Positions 11,320 to 23,931 of a stretch of 64,000 nt of DNA are shown one piece after another. The position numbers were made by a program, and so were the translations under genes. The DNA is from Anniella stebbinsi (taxonomy: Eukaryota; Chordata; Lepidosauria; Squamata; Anniellidae): contig JARDYH010000003.1 in NCBI GenBank assembly GCA_029215795.1, positions 104,440,609 to 104,504,608 on the forward strand, given 5' to 3'. Numbering within the stretch: the stretch's first letter is position 1; every line of letters begins with the position of its first letter. The notes beneath the pieces were generated by a model. The model did not search any database and was not told the DNA's origin. It saw only the letters and a list, made by a program, of their open reading frames with translations.

Positions 11320-11412
11320 ATTGCTGACCATGGGACATACTGACTTGCAATGATGGGAGTTGTAGTCCAACCCCTTTGGTGGGCATCAGGTTGGGGAAGG
11401 GCTGCTCTAAAC
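11320..11412. repeat. Partial copy of the GGGAGTTGTAGTCCAAC repeat
   Basis: GATGGGAGTTGTAGTCCAAC, then GGTTGGGGAAGGGCTGC is one half of the inverted-repeat element seen whole at 31.4 kb. It lies just outside the solo LTR. Confidence 0.6.
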
Positions 11413-11419
11413 AGGTGGC

Positions 11420-12000
11420 TGTTAGAAATGACTTTTCAATCTGCAAACACAAAGTATCTGGAAGGTGAAAGCAAGTTCTTTTATTGTGAATACAATCTTG
11501 CAAGAAGGGGTGCCTAACAAGTAGGCACACCTGAGCATCAAAAATCACAGTCTTTTATTCCCTGAGCACGGCCGAAGGTTCCCTCCCTTGTTTCCCCATT
11601 GGCTGGGTACTTCAAGGTTTACAGCCTATCCCGAACGCCTAAACAAGCTACTAAAATCCCCACCCCTGTTTACATCTCCCATTACCCTAATTCCTCACGC
11701 CCCTTACCCTTTTTTATTCATTACCTTATTTAGTATTGCTTCCTTTGTTTCTGCAAGCAGCTTCAGCTAAGCTTAATCATAATAGCTATAATCTAACCAC
11801 ACGAGTTATTTTCTACTGGTTGCAAATGTCAAGCTAAACTACAAGCGCATCTATCTACTAGCGAAGTTCCATTACAAGCATAGCTTAACCACAAGCTCAC
11901 CCACTCTCCCTCACCACATTCCCCGTCCATCCCTTCATAAGTTATTTCTTCCCTGCATTATGATTAAAACTGAAAAAGTTAAAATTTTCTTTTTCTCACA
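11420..12000 (-). mobile_element. Solo LTR of an endogenous retrovirus (581 bp)
   Basis: On the minus strand the unit starts TGTGAGAAAAAG and ends TTTCTAACA, the usual TG...CA termini. GTGGC flanks both sides (11415-11419 and 12001-12005), an exact 5-bp target duplication. A TATA-like GAATAAAAGA lies at about 11560-11550 and an AATAAA hexamer at 11485-11480, the order expected for U3-R-U5. No internal viral genes are present, so it is a recombined solo LTR. Confidence 0.85.
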
Positions 12001-12005
12001 GTGGC

Positions 12006-12244
12006 CCTAAGTTGTTCATCATGAGTTTTCCACAACCCCACAGTCACCTCTGCATATCATATTCTCCATCCTGTCCTCATGGTTTATCTGCTTTGGGAGA
12101 ATGAGAATTTCACTTTCACTTTCTGCCTCCTTAGGGATGATGTGGTGTTAAAGCTTGTGAACCTTAACTCCCAATTTCCCTGCTTTTTGGTGCTTGGTTG
12201 AAAACTAGAGCCTTAACGTTGTTTTGTAAACCTTCAGGTTTTTG

Positions 12245-12248
<4 letters not shown>
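12006..12248. other. Short gene-free stretch
   Basis: Nothing recognised between the LTR and the following microsatellite. Confidence 0.4.

Positions 12249-12301
<53 letters not shown>
12249..12301. repeat. (AT)n(AC)n compound microsatellite
   Basis: About 18 AT units then 8 AC units. Confidence 0.95.
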
Positions 12302-12539
12302 TAGAATGAGGGTTTGATCTGGGAAGTGGCTTATGGGGCAAATGAACCTCTTACAGCTCACCACATTTCCTTTGCAGTGGGTGCCATTTTAATGATTTAT
12401 TTTACATTGTAGTTGATCTTTTAAGTATTGCTAAAAACACAATTATGGCTCTGTGTTTGTGTGTGTGTGAGAGTGAATGAGTGTGCATGTGTGTATGTGT
12501 GTGTCTGTGAGAGCGAGAAAGCGTGCACTTAAATGAAAG

Positions 12540-12760
12540 AGTGTTATAGCACTATAATGCTATAATGCAATATATACTTTAAAAATGAACTACCATTTTG
12601 GCAAGGTGGTGAATTGTGGTGAAAAAAATTAATTAATTATATAATTAGCATTATAGGGTTATAACACTATACTCGTATAATGCCATAACGCTAATTAAGA
12701 CTTTCCCAGCTTTACCAGTAACTACCTTGCCAAAATGGTGGTGAATTGAAAGAGTTTATT
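12540..12760. repeat. AT-rich inverted-repeat unit
   Basis: Perfect 16-bp arms ACCATTTTGGCAAGGT (12592-12607) and its inverse (12724-12739) enclose AT-rich sequence with repeated TATAATGC/GCATTATA motifs. It could be a decayed MITE; only one copy is in the window. Confidence 0.5.
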
Positions 12761-15540
12761 TGAAAAAAATAATTGTAAATATAGATTATACCATGGCATT
12801 TTAGGCCTGTGGTATATATAGAAAAGTGTTTTATTGCTGTTTAAAAGATCAATAAAAAAAACAGGCGATAAACAGGTGATAAAAATGCTGTCTACCACAA
12901 ATGTTATTCAGAATGTGTACTGAGTTGTGATAGGTTCACTCCACTGCTCACGTCAAAACCATGACCTTAAAAACTAAGGAAGAGTTGTACTAAAGAGTAC
13001 GCTTAAAGAGACAGTGTTGCTCAGACTTTCTGCAGGAAGAAAAAAGACTGGGAATATATAGGAGGATTTTTAATGGTGATATCATGTGGACACCCCTGTA
13101 AAATGTGGGTGAACAAGTCATGGTGATTCCAGAACAAATATCTCAACTGGAAGCAGCCCCGGAAATGACAGGTGACACCGAGTGACCCTCGGTTAGTTAC
13201 TTATGTATTTATATCCTCTGTTCTGAGTACACAACCTCAGTATGTGAAGAATCTGATGCCAGTAACTGGCCAGGCTCTATAGATACTCCACCTTGCATCG
13301 TACACACTTTTTTATGGGATGCCCAGACAATGATGACTTTCCACCACTTCTTCAGGCATCTTTTTTCTTTTTTCTTTTTGCCACAGAAAATCCCTTAAAT
13401 CAGGAAAGGCGGGATAGCTGCACACCATCTTTTTATTGCTAGCACTAGGAGCTGTCCATCTGGAAGCACCCTATGTCAAGATTAGCTGAGACTCCAACTA
13501 GGAGCCCTCAGTTAGACCCCAAAGTGGAAAAATTCATGTAGATGTTCCCCTTCTTCCCTAATAATAGTGCCCTATTCCAAAAGAACTTTTCCACACTTCT
13601 TAATGATGAATCAATTCCATCTTCTAAGGGAAGTGAAATTGACTAGATCCTCCCCGACCCCCATTTTCTGGAAGTGCCAGTGCACACCAATTGGGGTTTG
13701 TTTGTTTAAGGTTGGAGAGGGAAGATCAAAAGGCTTTCTACTCACAGTAAGGCTTTCCCTCTTGCATCAAGATTCCCACCCTCTTCAATTTGTCTGTGCC
13801 AGAACAATAGGAGTTCTAATTAAGGGAACACTCCCATTGATTCTAAATACAATTCTGTACATGACACTTAAGTTTCAGGAGCCATCCCATAAACTCCTGG
13901 TGATCAGTGCACAGCTTGTTTCAGCCTCTGGGGCCCTTTTGTCTGACCCGTGTAGCCCAACAATGAGAAACTCCGTTTATGAGGCAAAACACCATTCCAG
14001 CTCTTGGACCGTTGTCTGAATAAGAATACAGAAGCTGACCATCCCTGCCATAAATTGATGAAATATCAGTAACTGAGATAATGTATGCAATGAGTACAAC
14101 ACTACTATCACAACTAATATCGCTACTAATCATCCTCATGTTGTAATTTTTAATACTTACTACTTGTCCTTGCTACTAACCTCTTTTCTAACCTAACCTC
14201 TTGTAAAATTGCTTTTGTCGGGCACCAAGGACAACGCAAAGCTTCCACTTTCTGCCCATTCTCCAACCCTCTTTTAACCATCTTAGCAAAAACTGGGTTT
14301 TTGAAACAGACGTTTTCGGGGGGGGAGGGGAATTGGTGGGCACAAGAATGGTTCATGACCTCTTCTGTCTGCCTGCTAATCCATGCTTGTAAATCTCCCC
14401 TTGCCCCCACAGTATCTTGGCAAACATGGGTTTCTGCATACAGGTTAGCCGAGGGAACATCTAGCTCAGTTTTGGGTCAGAGGGTGGGAGATTGCGAGCC
14501 CTAACACACAGCGGAGGAAGTGAGCAAACAGAAATTAGGGAATCCAAGGAAACCCTTCCGGTGTTGTTCTGTTTCTTATTTGCACAAATAGGAGGAAACC
14601 TTTGCAAAGCGGATTTCTCAGAATAACTGTCTTCTTGGTACAGACCTTCCTGCAGCATCTCACTCCCCCCTCCCCTCCCTGCTAATATATGAGAGCCCTT
14701 GTTTGATGTAGGCACTTGCAGCAACTTAGGGTTCTCTCTGGGCCACTTGCTGAATACAGGTCCATTGATCTGAAGAAAGAACATGTAAATGTTTTCAGAG
14801 CTTTCTGCCTCGCTCCCCCCCACCTCCCGCCAGCTAATCCAAGCACCCGTGGAGATAATGAATCACTGTTTTTGCTCTATAAATGGCAGAACTTATTCCC
14901 ATCCCAGTTTCATAGCCACTGGTTTTGTGGGCTTCACAGAGCAAGTATGCTGCTCACCCCCCCCCCCCAACTACTGTTCTATTTATGTATGGGAAACATT
15001 GATGTGGTAGTTGCACAGAATGTCCCCTAGTTTACTGGCTCTAGCTCCAGGCACGTAACACCCACCATTCTGCAAAGCTGGTATTAAGAGGGTAACGTAG
15101 GGTATCCCACCCAGCTTGACCGCTTTTCCATGCTCTCATTCTCACTGAGGTGATAAGTCTGTATCTGGACTGCACCACTTTATACTGAAGGTGGGGGTTC
15201 CCAGGATTCATTGGGTCCATATTTTTTTTAATCTTCTGCACAGAAAATGTGATGCCAGGTGATATGCAAACTTTCTGTGTACAGGGGTGGTTGTTGCTGC
15301 TGCTGCTCCTGTTGTACGGAGGGGTCTTCTAGCATGTGTGCCCCCACTTGTAGTCTGATGAACACTCCAGGTACAGGTTTACCAAATCTGTGAGAACTAG
15401 GAAGTAGAAATTGAAGGATGCACACAGCTCCCCCCATTTGCATTTTTGGGTTCTTCCAGACAACGCAGAACTCTACAGGGGGTCCAGGTGATGTCATCTT
15501 CCCATATTTTCCCATCACTTCTTCCATCACTTTCTATTGA
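12761..15540. other. Gene-free stretch
   Basis: About 2.8 kb with no recognised gene or element. The plus-strand 150-codon frame at 13567-14019 has no recognisable domain or splice context and is probably chance. Confidence 0.4.
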
Positions 15541-17796
15541 AGTTTAGACTCTCGGCAGCCTTTCCCCTCTGCAAGGATGGGGGGGGGGCTATTTAAATGG
15601 TCTGCCCCTGGAAGCTAATGGACTCCAATGGATTCCAGAGGACTCTGGGGGATTTTCCGGCTGGTATGGCTGGTGCTCCTGTCGAAGCCCAGGTTGCCCT
15701 GTGGAATGCAGAGATGAATCGGGCGGTTGACACGATCGCTCCCAAGCGCCCTCTCTCTCTGGGCAGAGCCTGGACAGCACCTTGGTACACACCTGAACTG
15801 AGAGCAATGAAGCAAGAGGGGAGACAGCTAGAACGCAGGTGGAGGAAAATTCGTGCTGAGTCTGATCAAACACGGGTTAAAGCTCACTATCGAGCCTACA
15901 CTGTGGCAGTGAGGGTGGCAAAGAGACAGCTCTTTTCCACCAGCATTGTGTCTTCTCATTGTCATCTGGTGGAACTTTTCCGGGTGGTTCATGGCCTGCT
16001 ACACTCTGGGCCAGGGCGAGAGATGGTGGAACCCTCGGTAGAACACTGTGATGAGTTTGCATGGCACTTTGAAGATTCGTCATGAATTGGACACCACGCT
16101 TATGCAGTTCCACTAGAAGAGCACCGTCTGGTCCAGTCTTATTGGATGAGTTTCAGTTAGGATGTGGACAAGGTGCTTGGCCAAGTCCAGTCGACCACCT
16201 GTGTGCTTGACCCTTGCCCTTCATCGCTTATTACATCAAATAAGGAGGGGATGTCCAGCTGGGTCCAGGAGGTTGTAAATGCCTCCCTGAGAGAGGGAGT
16301 GGTACCGACCTCTTTAAAAGAGGCAGTAATTAGATCACTCCTAAAAAAGCCTAACCTGGACCTGGAGGACGTTAACAATTATAGGCCGGTGGCTAACATC
16401 CCCTTCCTGGGCAAGGTGGTTGAGTGTGTAGTTGCAGGACAACTCCAGGCACTCTTGAATGAAACAGATAATCTAGATTCTTTTCAATCAGGCATCAGGC
16501 CTGGTTTTGAACCAGAAACTTGGAGGCACTGTGTTGCAATGGTTCTGCTCCTACGTGGATGGCCGATTCCAGAAGGTGGTGCTGGGGGATTATTGTTCTG
16601 TGCCATAGCACCTTGGCCATGGGGTTCCACTGGGTTCTATTTTATCTCCTCTGCTGCTCAACATTTACATGAAACTGCTGGGAGAGGGTATCCGGAGATG
16701 TGGGCTGAGGTGTCAGCAATATGTGGATGACACCCAGCTCTACCTCTCCTTTTCATCAAACCTTGGTGAGGCAGTGGCTCTTCTAAATCAGTGCCTGAGC
16801 ATGCTAATGGACTGGATGAGGGCCAATAAACTGAGACTCAATCCAGACAAGACGGAGGTACTGTTTGTGGGTGGTTCGTCTGTCCGGCTAGGTGATGTTC
16901 ACCATGTTTTGGATGGGGTTGCACTACCCCTAAAGGATTGGGTCCGTTGTTTGGGGATGCTCCTGGATCTAGAGCTGTCACTTGAGGCACAGGTGAACTC
17001 AGTGGCAAGGAACACCTTTTATCAGCTTAGGCTGATATACCAATTGCTCCCTCATCTGGACAGAGATAGCCTAGCTACAGTTATCCATGCTCTGATAACC
17101 TCTCGTCTGGATTACTGCAATGCGTTATACGTGGGGCTGCCTTTGAAAATGGTCTGGAAACTTCAACTGGTACAAAACGGCAGCCAGACTATTAACAGGG
17201 ACTGGCCACTGAGACCACATTACGCCAGTCCTTTTCCAGCTTCACTGGCAGTCGGTCCAGGTCCGGGCCCAATTCAAAGTGCTGGTATTAACATTCAGAG
17301 CCCTAAGTGGCTTGGAGCCAGGTTATCTGAAGGAACGCCTCCTCTCATATGTACCTGCCCGGACCCTACGATCATCCTCAGGGGCCCTTCTCCGTGAGCC
17401 CCTGCCAAAGGAAGTGAGACAGGTGGCTACCAGGAGGAGGGCCTTCTCTGTTGTGGCACCCTGGCTGTAGAATGAGCTCCCCAGAGAGGTTTGCCTGGCA
17501 CCGACATTATACTCCTTTAGAAGACAGGTGTAGACCTTTTTATTTTCACAGTATTTTCACTGTTCTTCAGTTTGATTTTTTACCTTGTTTAAATTTGTAT
17601 TTTAAATCTGTATTAATTTCTGCATGGCTGCTCGATTTTTATCCTGGTTGTGCTTTCATATTGTATTTTAAATTATGTTTTTATACTGTCATTGTTTTAT
17701 ATTTTGAATGGTTTTTATGGTTTAAATTCTTGTAAACTGCCCAGAGAGGTTTAGCTATTGGGCAGTACAGAAATGCAGTAAATAAATAAAAATCTT
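15541..17796 (+). mobile_element. L2-clade LINE, decayed ORF2 with 3' end
   Basis: It encodes, in several frames, the L2 ORF2 from the endonuclease-RT linker (GFQRTLGDFPAGMAGAPVEA) through the reverse transcriptase (LKEAVIRSLLKKPNLD, NYRPVANIPFLGKVVE, DSFQSG, then QQYVDDTQLYLSF) to the C-terminal NPDKTEVLFVGG, CLGMLLDLELSLEAQV and RLDYCNALYVGLPLK. The 3' end is CTGCCCAGAGAGGTTTAGCT with an A-rich tail at about 17735-17796. The span between FQSG and the motif-C YVDD is shortened and frameshifted: the catalytic motif-A block (DLSAAFDT in this family) is missing, so the copy is dead. Confidence 0.93.
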
Positions 17797-17827
17797 TTCT
17801 TGTACTACAGAAATCTGTTAGGGAGAA

Positions 17828-18610
17828 AAAGCTCATAGAATAGTGGAGTAGTAGAGTTGGAAGGGGCCTATAAGGCCATTGAGTCTAACCCCTGAATGCA
17901 GGAATCCACCTTAAAGCATCCCGAACAGATGGCTGTCTAGCTGCCTCTTGAATGCCTCTAGAGTGGGACAGCCCATGACCTCCCTAGGTAATTGGTTCCA
18001 TTGTCCTACAGCTCTAACAGTCAGGAAGTTTTTCCTGATGTCCAGGCTATTGATGCAACCTAAAACTGCATTTGCCTTTTTTGCAGCTACATCACACTAC
18101 TGACTCGTGTTCAGCCTGTGATCGACTACAAGTCCAAAATCCCTTTCATATGTACAATTCCAATATACTTTTTATAGGAATCTCTTATCTTTGACTTGTG
18201 CACTTGATTTCTTCTTCCTAAATAAAGAACTTTGCACTTGTCTCTGTAGAATTCCATTCTGTTATTTTTCTGCCCAGTTTTCAAACCTATCAAGATAATT
18301 TTGTATTTTGTTTCTCTCTTCTAATTCCACTCAATTTTGTGTCAGCTGCAAAGTTGAAAAGCATACCCCCCATCTCTTCCTCTAAGTCATTAATAAAAAT
18401 ATTGAAGACAACCAGGCCCAGAACTGAGGCCAGGGCACTGCACTTGATCTCCCGCCAATTTGATGAAAAACCATTGATGAGCACTCTTTGAGGATGTTTT
18501 TCCAGCTGCTGTGGACACACCTAGTAGTAGTGCCATCCAACCCACACTTAACTAGCTTGCAAATCTGAATATCATGGGGCATTTCATACTTCCATGATCA
18601 TTGAGTGGGG
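17828..18610 (-). mobile_element. CR1 LINE fragment
   Basis: On the minus strand, the 18600-18290 part encodes the CR1 reverse-transcriptase segment with LVVFNIFINDLEEEMGGMLF and FAADTKLSGI (FADD altered to FAAD). The 18060-17828 part carries the 3' region (LDIRKNFLT- and RQLDSHLF-like sequence). The middle is partly deleted. The 3' end at 17828 faces the 3' end of the L2 element, so the two LINEs lie tail to tail. Confidence 0.88.
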
Positions 18611-21090
18611 AAGGCAGTACTTTGTCTGACCTTGCCTACAATAGTTGATTGGCTTCTCTTCTGTGGCAGCCTCATTAAGCCTCCCAACTCCAAGAGGTGT
18701 GAATTGTTATATTTTGCAGATGGAATAGTTAATGGATGGCAGCTTGCTTTAGGCCTCCCACTAAGTTTTGTAACCTAGGCTGGCCTGTAACTGAGACCTC
18801 ACAAGTAGCAAATGTGTCTTAGCCAAGGGGACCACACAAGCTTCCATGTTATGACTCCTCCTAACAGGTCTCCCACAGGTATGTACACTGATTTTTCTGT
18901 GGTGTGTATAGCCCCCCACCCCTCCACCCCTTTCCTTCTAACCCAGGGGGAGAAGTCAATATAAAATGTAGTGGGTAGTCATCATATATATATAGGGCTA
19001 AAGGGAAAAATAGATAGAACCTTTCTTCATGATATGCTGGTTTTCTAAGTGCAAGGGTTTCTTTTTTCAACAGGGGAGCTTTAAACATGGAACACTCCCA
19101 GCAAAGCTCCATCACATCATTATATTGATTGTCAATTCATCTATCACCTTTTTAAAAAACAATAGGGTCAGTGTGATTTTGTATGCATTCAGATTGTTAC
19201 GACCTTTGGGCTAGAACTGAGCTGAAACAGTTTTTCAAGAGCATTGCCAGCAGTGTCAAAAATGCCATTTTCTCTGTTGATGATTTTGACACTCCTTGAT
19301 GGATTGGATCACCCACATGACTCATCCAAGAAGAAGGAAGAAGCAACAGCTGAGGGAGGAAGAAATGCTGCAGAAGCAGAGGAAACAATTGTGTCCATAT
19401 ATATATATATATATATATATACCATCTAAGTATTTAAATATTTAAATATTTCTATCTACCAAAATGACTGGCTCATATCTGAAAGTCAAACTGGCAAATA
19501 TTTGATGCGGTTTCACTTTTGGTTTAAACAATTAAATGGATTTGTTTCTTTTCTCGAAAGTTCAGCTCCTAGACTTACTTCAATGAAAAGCTATATATTG
19601 CCACGTTCAATAGAGCAGAGATTCATTCAAAATATCAGTTCACCTGTGTTCTGCTTCAGGCATTAATCAATCCCCAAGCAAATGTACCATGTAATGGCAA
19701 GGAGGAGAGAATCTTCCTGCCAGCAATTAGTCATCTTTCATACATATTGTCTTGCAGACTAGAATTCTGGTTAGTCAAGTTGCAAACTATGTTATGCTAT
19801 AGTGCCCTTCCCACCCACACCCCACAAAGAGTTGTGTTAAACTAGTATTTGGTGGTTAAGCTGTCCCCTTTTAATCAGCCTAGAATCTTTTCAGTGAGTG
19901 CCACAACCTTGCTGATTTCAATGTATTCCATTTCAGTCTGAAACTGCACATTACAATGTCGTTCCAGACACTTGTCTTCCACATCAGATGCTTTTTGGTG
20001 GAGTCAGTCCCTACCTTCAGTTACCAGCCATAAATTGTACTTTGGATATGGCTTTTAGAGTTGTTAAATACCATTTGGAAATTGTATCAACAATTCTCTT
20101 GTGCCCCTTTTATGTCCTCTTCAATTTGCAAAGAATCCCAACTGAACTATTAAACCATTAAAAATATATGACCCTTCTGGCCTATGATATCCTAACGCCA
20201 AAGCAAACACAGTTAACAAGATTTTGCAACAAACAACATTTTTTTCCTTTTTGTTGTTTTTTCAGTTGTTTTTCTTTCAATGAGTTCCTGTCATTTACCT
20301 AGAGTTTGTCTGTTGTCAACTGACCCAGCTTCTGATCCATTGTAAACCAAATAAAGTTGTGCTGGCGAGTATCATGCTAGCCCCATGTTGTGTTAAGCTT
20401 GCAAAAGAACCTGTAGGGAATTGCATCACATCCCCATGATGTTTCTTCCCATAGCACAATATCTGGGAAATCCACTGCATGGTTACTTGGAAGTAAGTTC
20501 TACTAAAGTCAATGGGGTTTGCTTCTGAGTAAATCTATTTAGAATTGAATGTGCCTTTTGTAAGCAGAGCCTCCTTGTTAGGCAATGGAGAAAGTCGTGT
20601 GCATATGTTTAAATGAATTCACATTCATGACTGAATCACACAGAATCTTCCTGTCTGTATGTGTGTGGACTTTGTTGCTGTTAATCATCTTATTGAGGGG
20701 GTTCCACTTAATAAAATATACAGTTCCATATATTCAACACAGTAATTTTTCATTATCTAAGCACACTCAGGCCGGTCTCTCAGAAAAGTGGTCAATTTGT
20801 GCCTGACTCTGAACAGTACCACTTCAGACTGCAGGTCATAAGACTCCTCTTTCTCCTCCATAGAAATCTGGCCTGTAAGGGAGATGGCTAGGCCAGCAGC
20901 CTTCTCCCAGCCATTTCATATTCAATGTGGATGGAATAGGTATGGGTGGGTGTGGACCAGCAAGCAATGGAGCTAGCTCCATGCATTCATTTCTGAGGTG
21001 ACACAGCCCACACACATGTTTACCGCTTTAGTGAGGATGACAGCCACATCTTAACTAAGCCATGTTCATGCCCTAACGCTCAAAAGCTGA
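18611..21090. other. Gene-free stretch
   Basis: No gene recognised. A (TA)n tract lies at about 19397-19421. A short copy of the AATGGGGTTTGCTTCTGAGTAA-type dispersed repeat lies at about 20490-20550. Confidence 0.4.
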
Positions 21091-21094
21091 AAGA

Positions 21095-22130
21095 TCATCA
21101 TCAACTTTATTACGATCTCCGACCAGACTTTACACATACAAAGATTAGGGCGAAAGTACATACAGATTTAAGAAATATACAGCAAAATCAATTCCAGAGA
21201 GATCTTATTCTCATAACATTCAAGAAGGATTTTGCAAAAGCTTCGACTGTGTCCCCATCCTCTGTGGCCCTGAAGCAGCGAAGGACAGCATTGGTTTCTA
21301 ATCCAGTGTCAAGCAATAATTCATCTCTAATCTCCCTATAAAAGTGACAACAGAGTAGAAAGTGAATAACCAATTCAATTTCCATGCTTCCACGTGGGCA
21401 TAGGCGACCAGAAAAACTAATTTTCTGAAACCTCCCCTGTAGCAAAGCCGTTGGCAAGACATTAAATCTCGCCAGAGTTAATGCATGCCGATATTTAGGG
21501 ATGTTAAGCACTGAAAAATATTTTGCTTCCACCATTCCATAACTCAGGTTAACGCCTAAGAACAGAGGAGAGCAAGTTCTATCAGCTGCAGATCTTAAAA
21601 CCTGTAGATCACCATCTCTTATCCTTTGAGAGAAAAGGGTTTGGGCCTGTTTTGCTTCCATCATTATTAGAGACTCAGGGCATAAGCCCAGAGGGGCTGA
21701 CTTATTCCAGAGAAGTTTCATCCACTCATTAATGTATGATTCATTCCATATCTTGTGGAGATAGCTGAAGAGCCAGGGCCATGCAAACAGATCCAAAAGT
21801 TTAATGCACACAACCAAGCTCTCAAGGTAATAGATTGTAAACCCGTTTCCAACAGGAGAGCAGCTACACACTTTGGGAGACCAAGTATAGAACGTATAAA
21901 AGTGGTTTATACAGATTCTATTGAAGAATTAACAGAAAAGCTGAAAGATAGTCGCCATATTTGAAAAAGTCACAGCTATCTTTTCTTAGCAAGTCTAACT
22001 TCCCAAAGCATTTCTGAGCTAGAGGTAAATGAAAAAGGAAAGAAAGGGGAGGGGAGGCACATTTTTCCCCTTTCATTGCCAGTTCAGCCACTGCATCAAA
22101 GATGTAAGTCAAGATTTCCTCCAACTGCCT
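21095..22130 (-). mobile_element. LINE ORF2 C-terminal region and 3' tail
   Basis: The minus-strand frame (21871-21188, 227 codons) has the look of a non-LTR C-terminus: RHALTLARFNVLPTALLQGR, then CPRGSMEIELVIHFLLCCHF, a Cys/His cluster resembling the one at 1.1-1.4 kb, then AFAKSFLNVMRIR. Upstream, 22124-21918 encodes KDSCDFFKYGDYLSAFLLIL, probably the same element after a frameshift. The tail near 21095 reads AATAAAGTTGATGATGATCT. The clade is not assigned. Confidence 0.7.
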
Positions 22131-22833
22131 GGTCCCAGAATTTGTACCTCTGGGGCAGCCTCTGCAAATACAGCTTTTTTGATTTGTTTTTAGGAAAGCA
22201 CCATAGATTATGTCTAGAATTGGGAGTTTACATGAAATTATATGATGAGAGCAACATCAAATAAAAAAATCTCATAATTTGGAAGTTGTGCACTTTCCCT
22301 CCCCAGCAGTGGAGTGCACATCTCTCATGGACACTTTAATAATAAAAACGACACCAGCAAACGACACCAGCTCCTCTACACCCATCCCCTCACCCATGCA
22401 CTATGGAGGGACAGGATATTGGTCCCCTAAAATTAGATCTAGGCTAGTACTACTGTAGTGCTTAGAATACAATCTCTTTGGGGGTGCATTATTCCTTTTT
22501 TGGGGTTTTTTAAATCTTTTAAAACTAAAGAGGAAAGGAAGCTACCAGTTTTACAAGCCCTTGATTTATTCAGTGTAACAAAAACTGTACACTGTAACAG
22601 TGTTCTGTAATCTGAATAATGTGATACTTGTTGATACTTGAATCTGTGAGGCTGGACCTTGGCTGTGTCTGATAACTGACTATATAAAATCAGTCTGGTC
22701 AGCCTTGACACAGCTTTGAACTGTAGCTGAGGATAATAAAGATATTACCTAATTGTGGGTTTTGGAAATATTCCACCTGGATTTTGGATTTTTAACTCAT
22801 GGACCAGTGCAGCTCTCTTTGTACTTTATTTAG
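22131..22833. other. Gene-free stretch, possible LTR remnant
   Basis: No gene recognised. ACTATATAAAATCAG at about 22680 is followed about 45 bases later by GATAATAAAGATA, an arrangement like the TATA box and polyadenylation signal of an LTR. No TG...CA borders or target duplication were found. Confidence 0.3.
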
Positions 22834-23931
22834 TACTAGCTGATATACCCGGCGTTGCTCAGGGCCCCAAAGGTATATGTCAGCAAAGTAATCATCTTAA
22901 AGTAGTAGGCCGGTGCTAGACCTGTGAAGTAACTTTAAAATGAATTAAATTTCTTTCTTTCTCTCTCTCTCTCTCCCTCCCAATGCAGGCCAGGGCCACC
23001 TTGAAGCCGCAGTTATCCACCATGGCCCACTTGACCATCTTCTGCTTGAGGCTCTTGGCGGGCGGCTGGGTTGAAGGACCATGCCTGCCTCGGCCTGCAC
23101 TTCTCGCTGACCAAGCAGTCCAGCAGGAGGCTGTACCAAAGAGCTGGGGCCTGCTTAGGCACTTAGCCACCTCCATGATTTTCCTTGTCCCCACAGAAAA
23201 CAAAAAACTACAACTCCCAGCATGCGTTTTGCCACTGTGCCTGACTTGCCCAATGGGACTCCTGCCACCAAGGCTCATGGGAAGTGAAGTCTGGCCAAGC
23301 CAGTCCATGCTGCACTGCACAAGCTGTGCCTGTATGTAGGCCATGAGGGAGCAGGTTGGCTGACTGTTAGCTTGGTCATTGCCATTGGCGACGGGCCTGG
23401 AGCTGCACCCTCTTTCCCTCCTGCTCCTGATGGTGCCTAGTAACAGAGATAGTGACCTGGTTTTCACATACTGACCTGGTTTGCTAACCCATGCTTTATT
23501 TAAAATCAGCCACTCTATATGCCAGTACTACATTTCCCAGCATGCCTTTGGCAGCCTGCAGGTGCCCGCGTCCTCTGAGAGGCGCTTCTCTCCTCTTATT
23601 GCCGATGCTGCTCTTCAATAGAGGTTTGAGTAGTAGTACTGCGGAAGGGAAGTAACCGGCTGTCAGTGGACACACCCAGCTGGCTTCCCACCCAAGGCAT
23701 GTGGGAATTCTGCCCAAGGCATGCTGGGAGTTGTAAGCGTAAACCTAGGTTTTTATTAAATTCTTTAAAAAATACTTAAACCCCCAAAATTAATGTTTTT
23801 AGATTTGTCTAGTACATTGTACAGCCAGACCTATCACCATGTCAAATTTCAAGTTTCTAACTCTCTGGAAGTGGGTAAACATTTCCAGGCATACATGAAA
23901 TACACATACTTTCAGCTTTATAGATAGAGAT
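22834..23931. repeat. Unclassified interspersed repeat opening ACTAGCTGATATACCCGGCG
   Basis: The left end ACTAGCTGATATACCCGGCG is followed by TTGCTC, and the right end TTTCAGCTTTATAGATAGAG follows a CATGTCAAATTTCAAGTTTC segment. These boundary signatures recur in many animal genomes. The interior (about 22960-23760) contains CAACTCCCAGCATGC-type sequence and a (CT)n tract, and has no convincing ORF. The class is uncertain. Confidence 0.45.

Noticed and set aside
13567..14019. 150-codon plus-strand frame as a gene
   Set aside because: No domain, no splice context, ordinary base composition; likely chance.
22440..22780. A third LTR
   Set aside because: A TATA-like box and AATAAAG are present, but no TG...CA borders or target duplication could be found.
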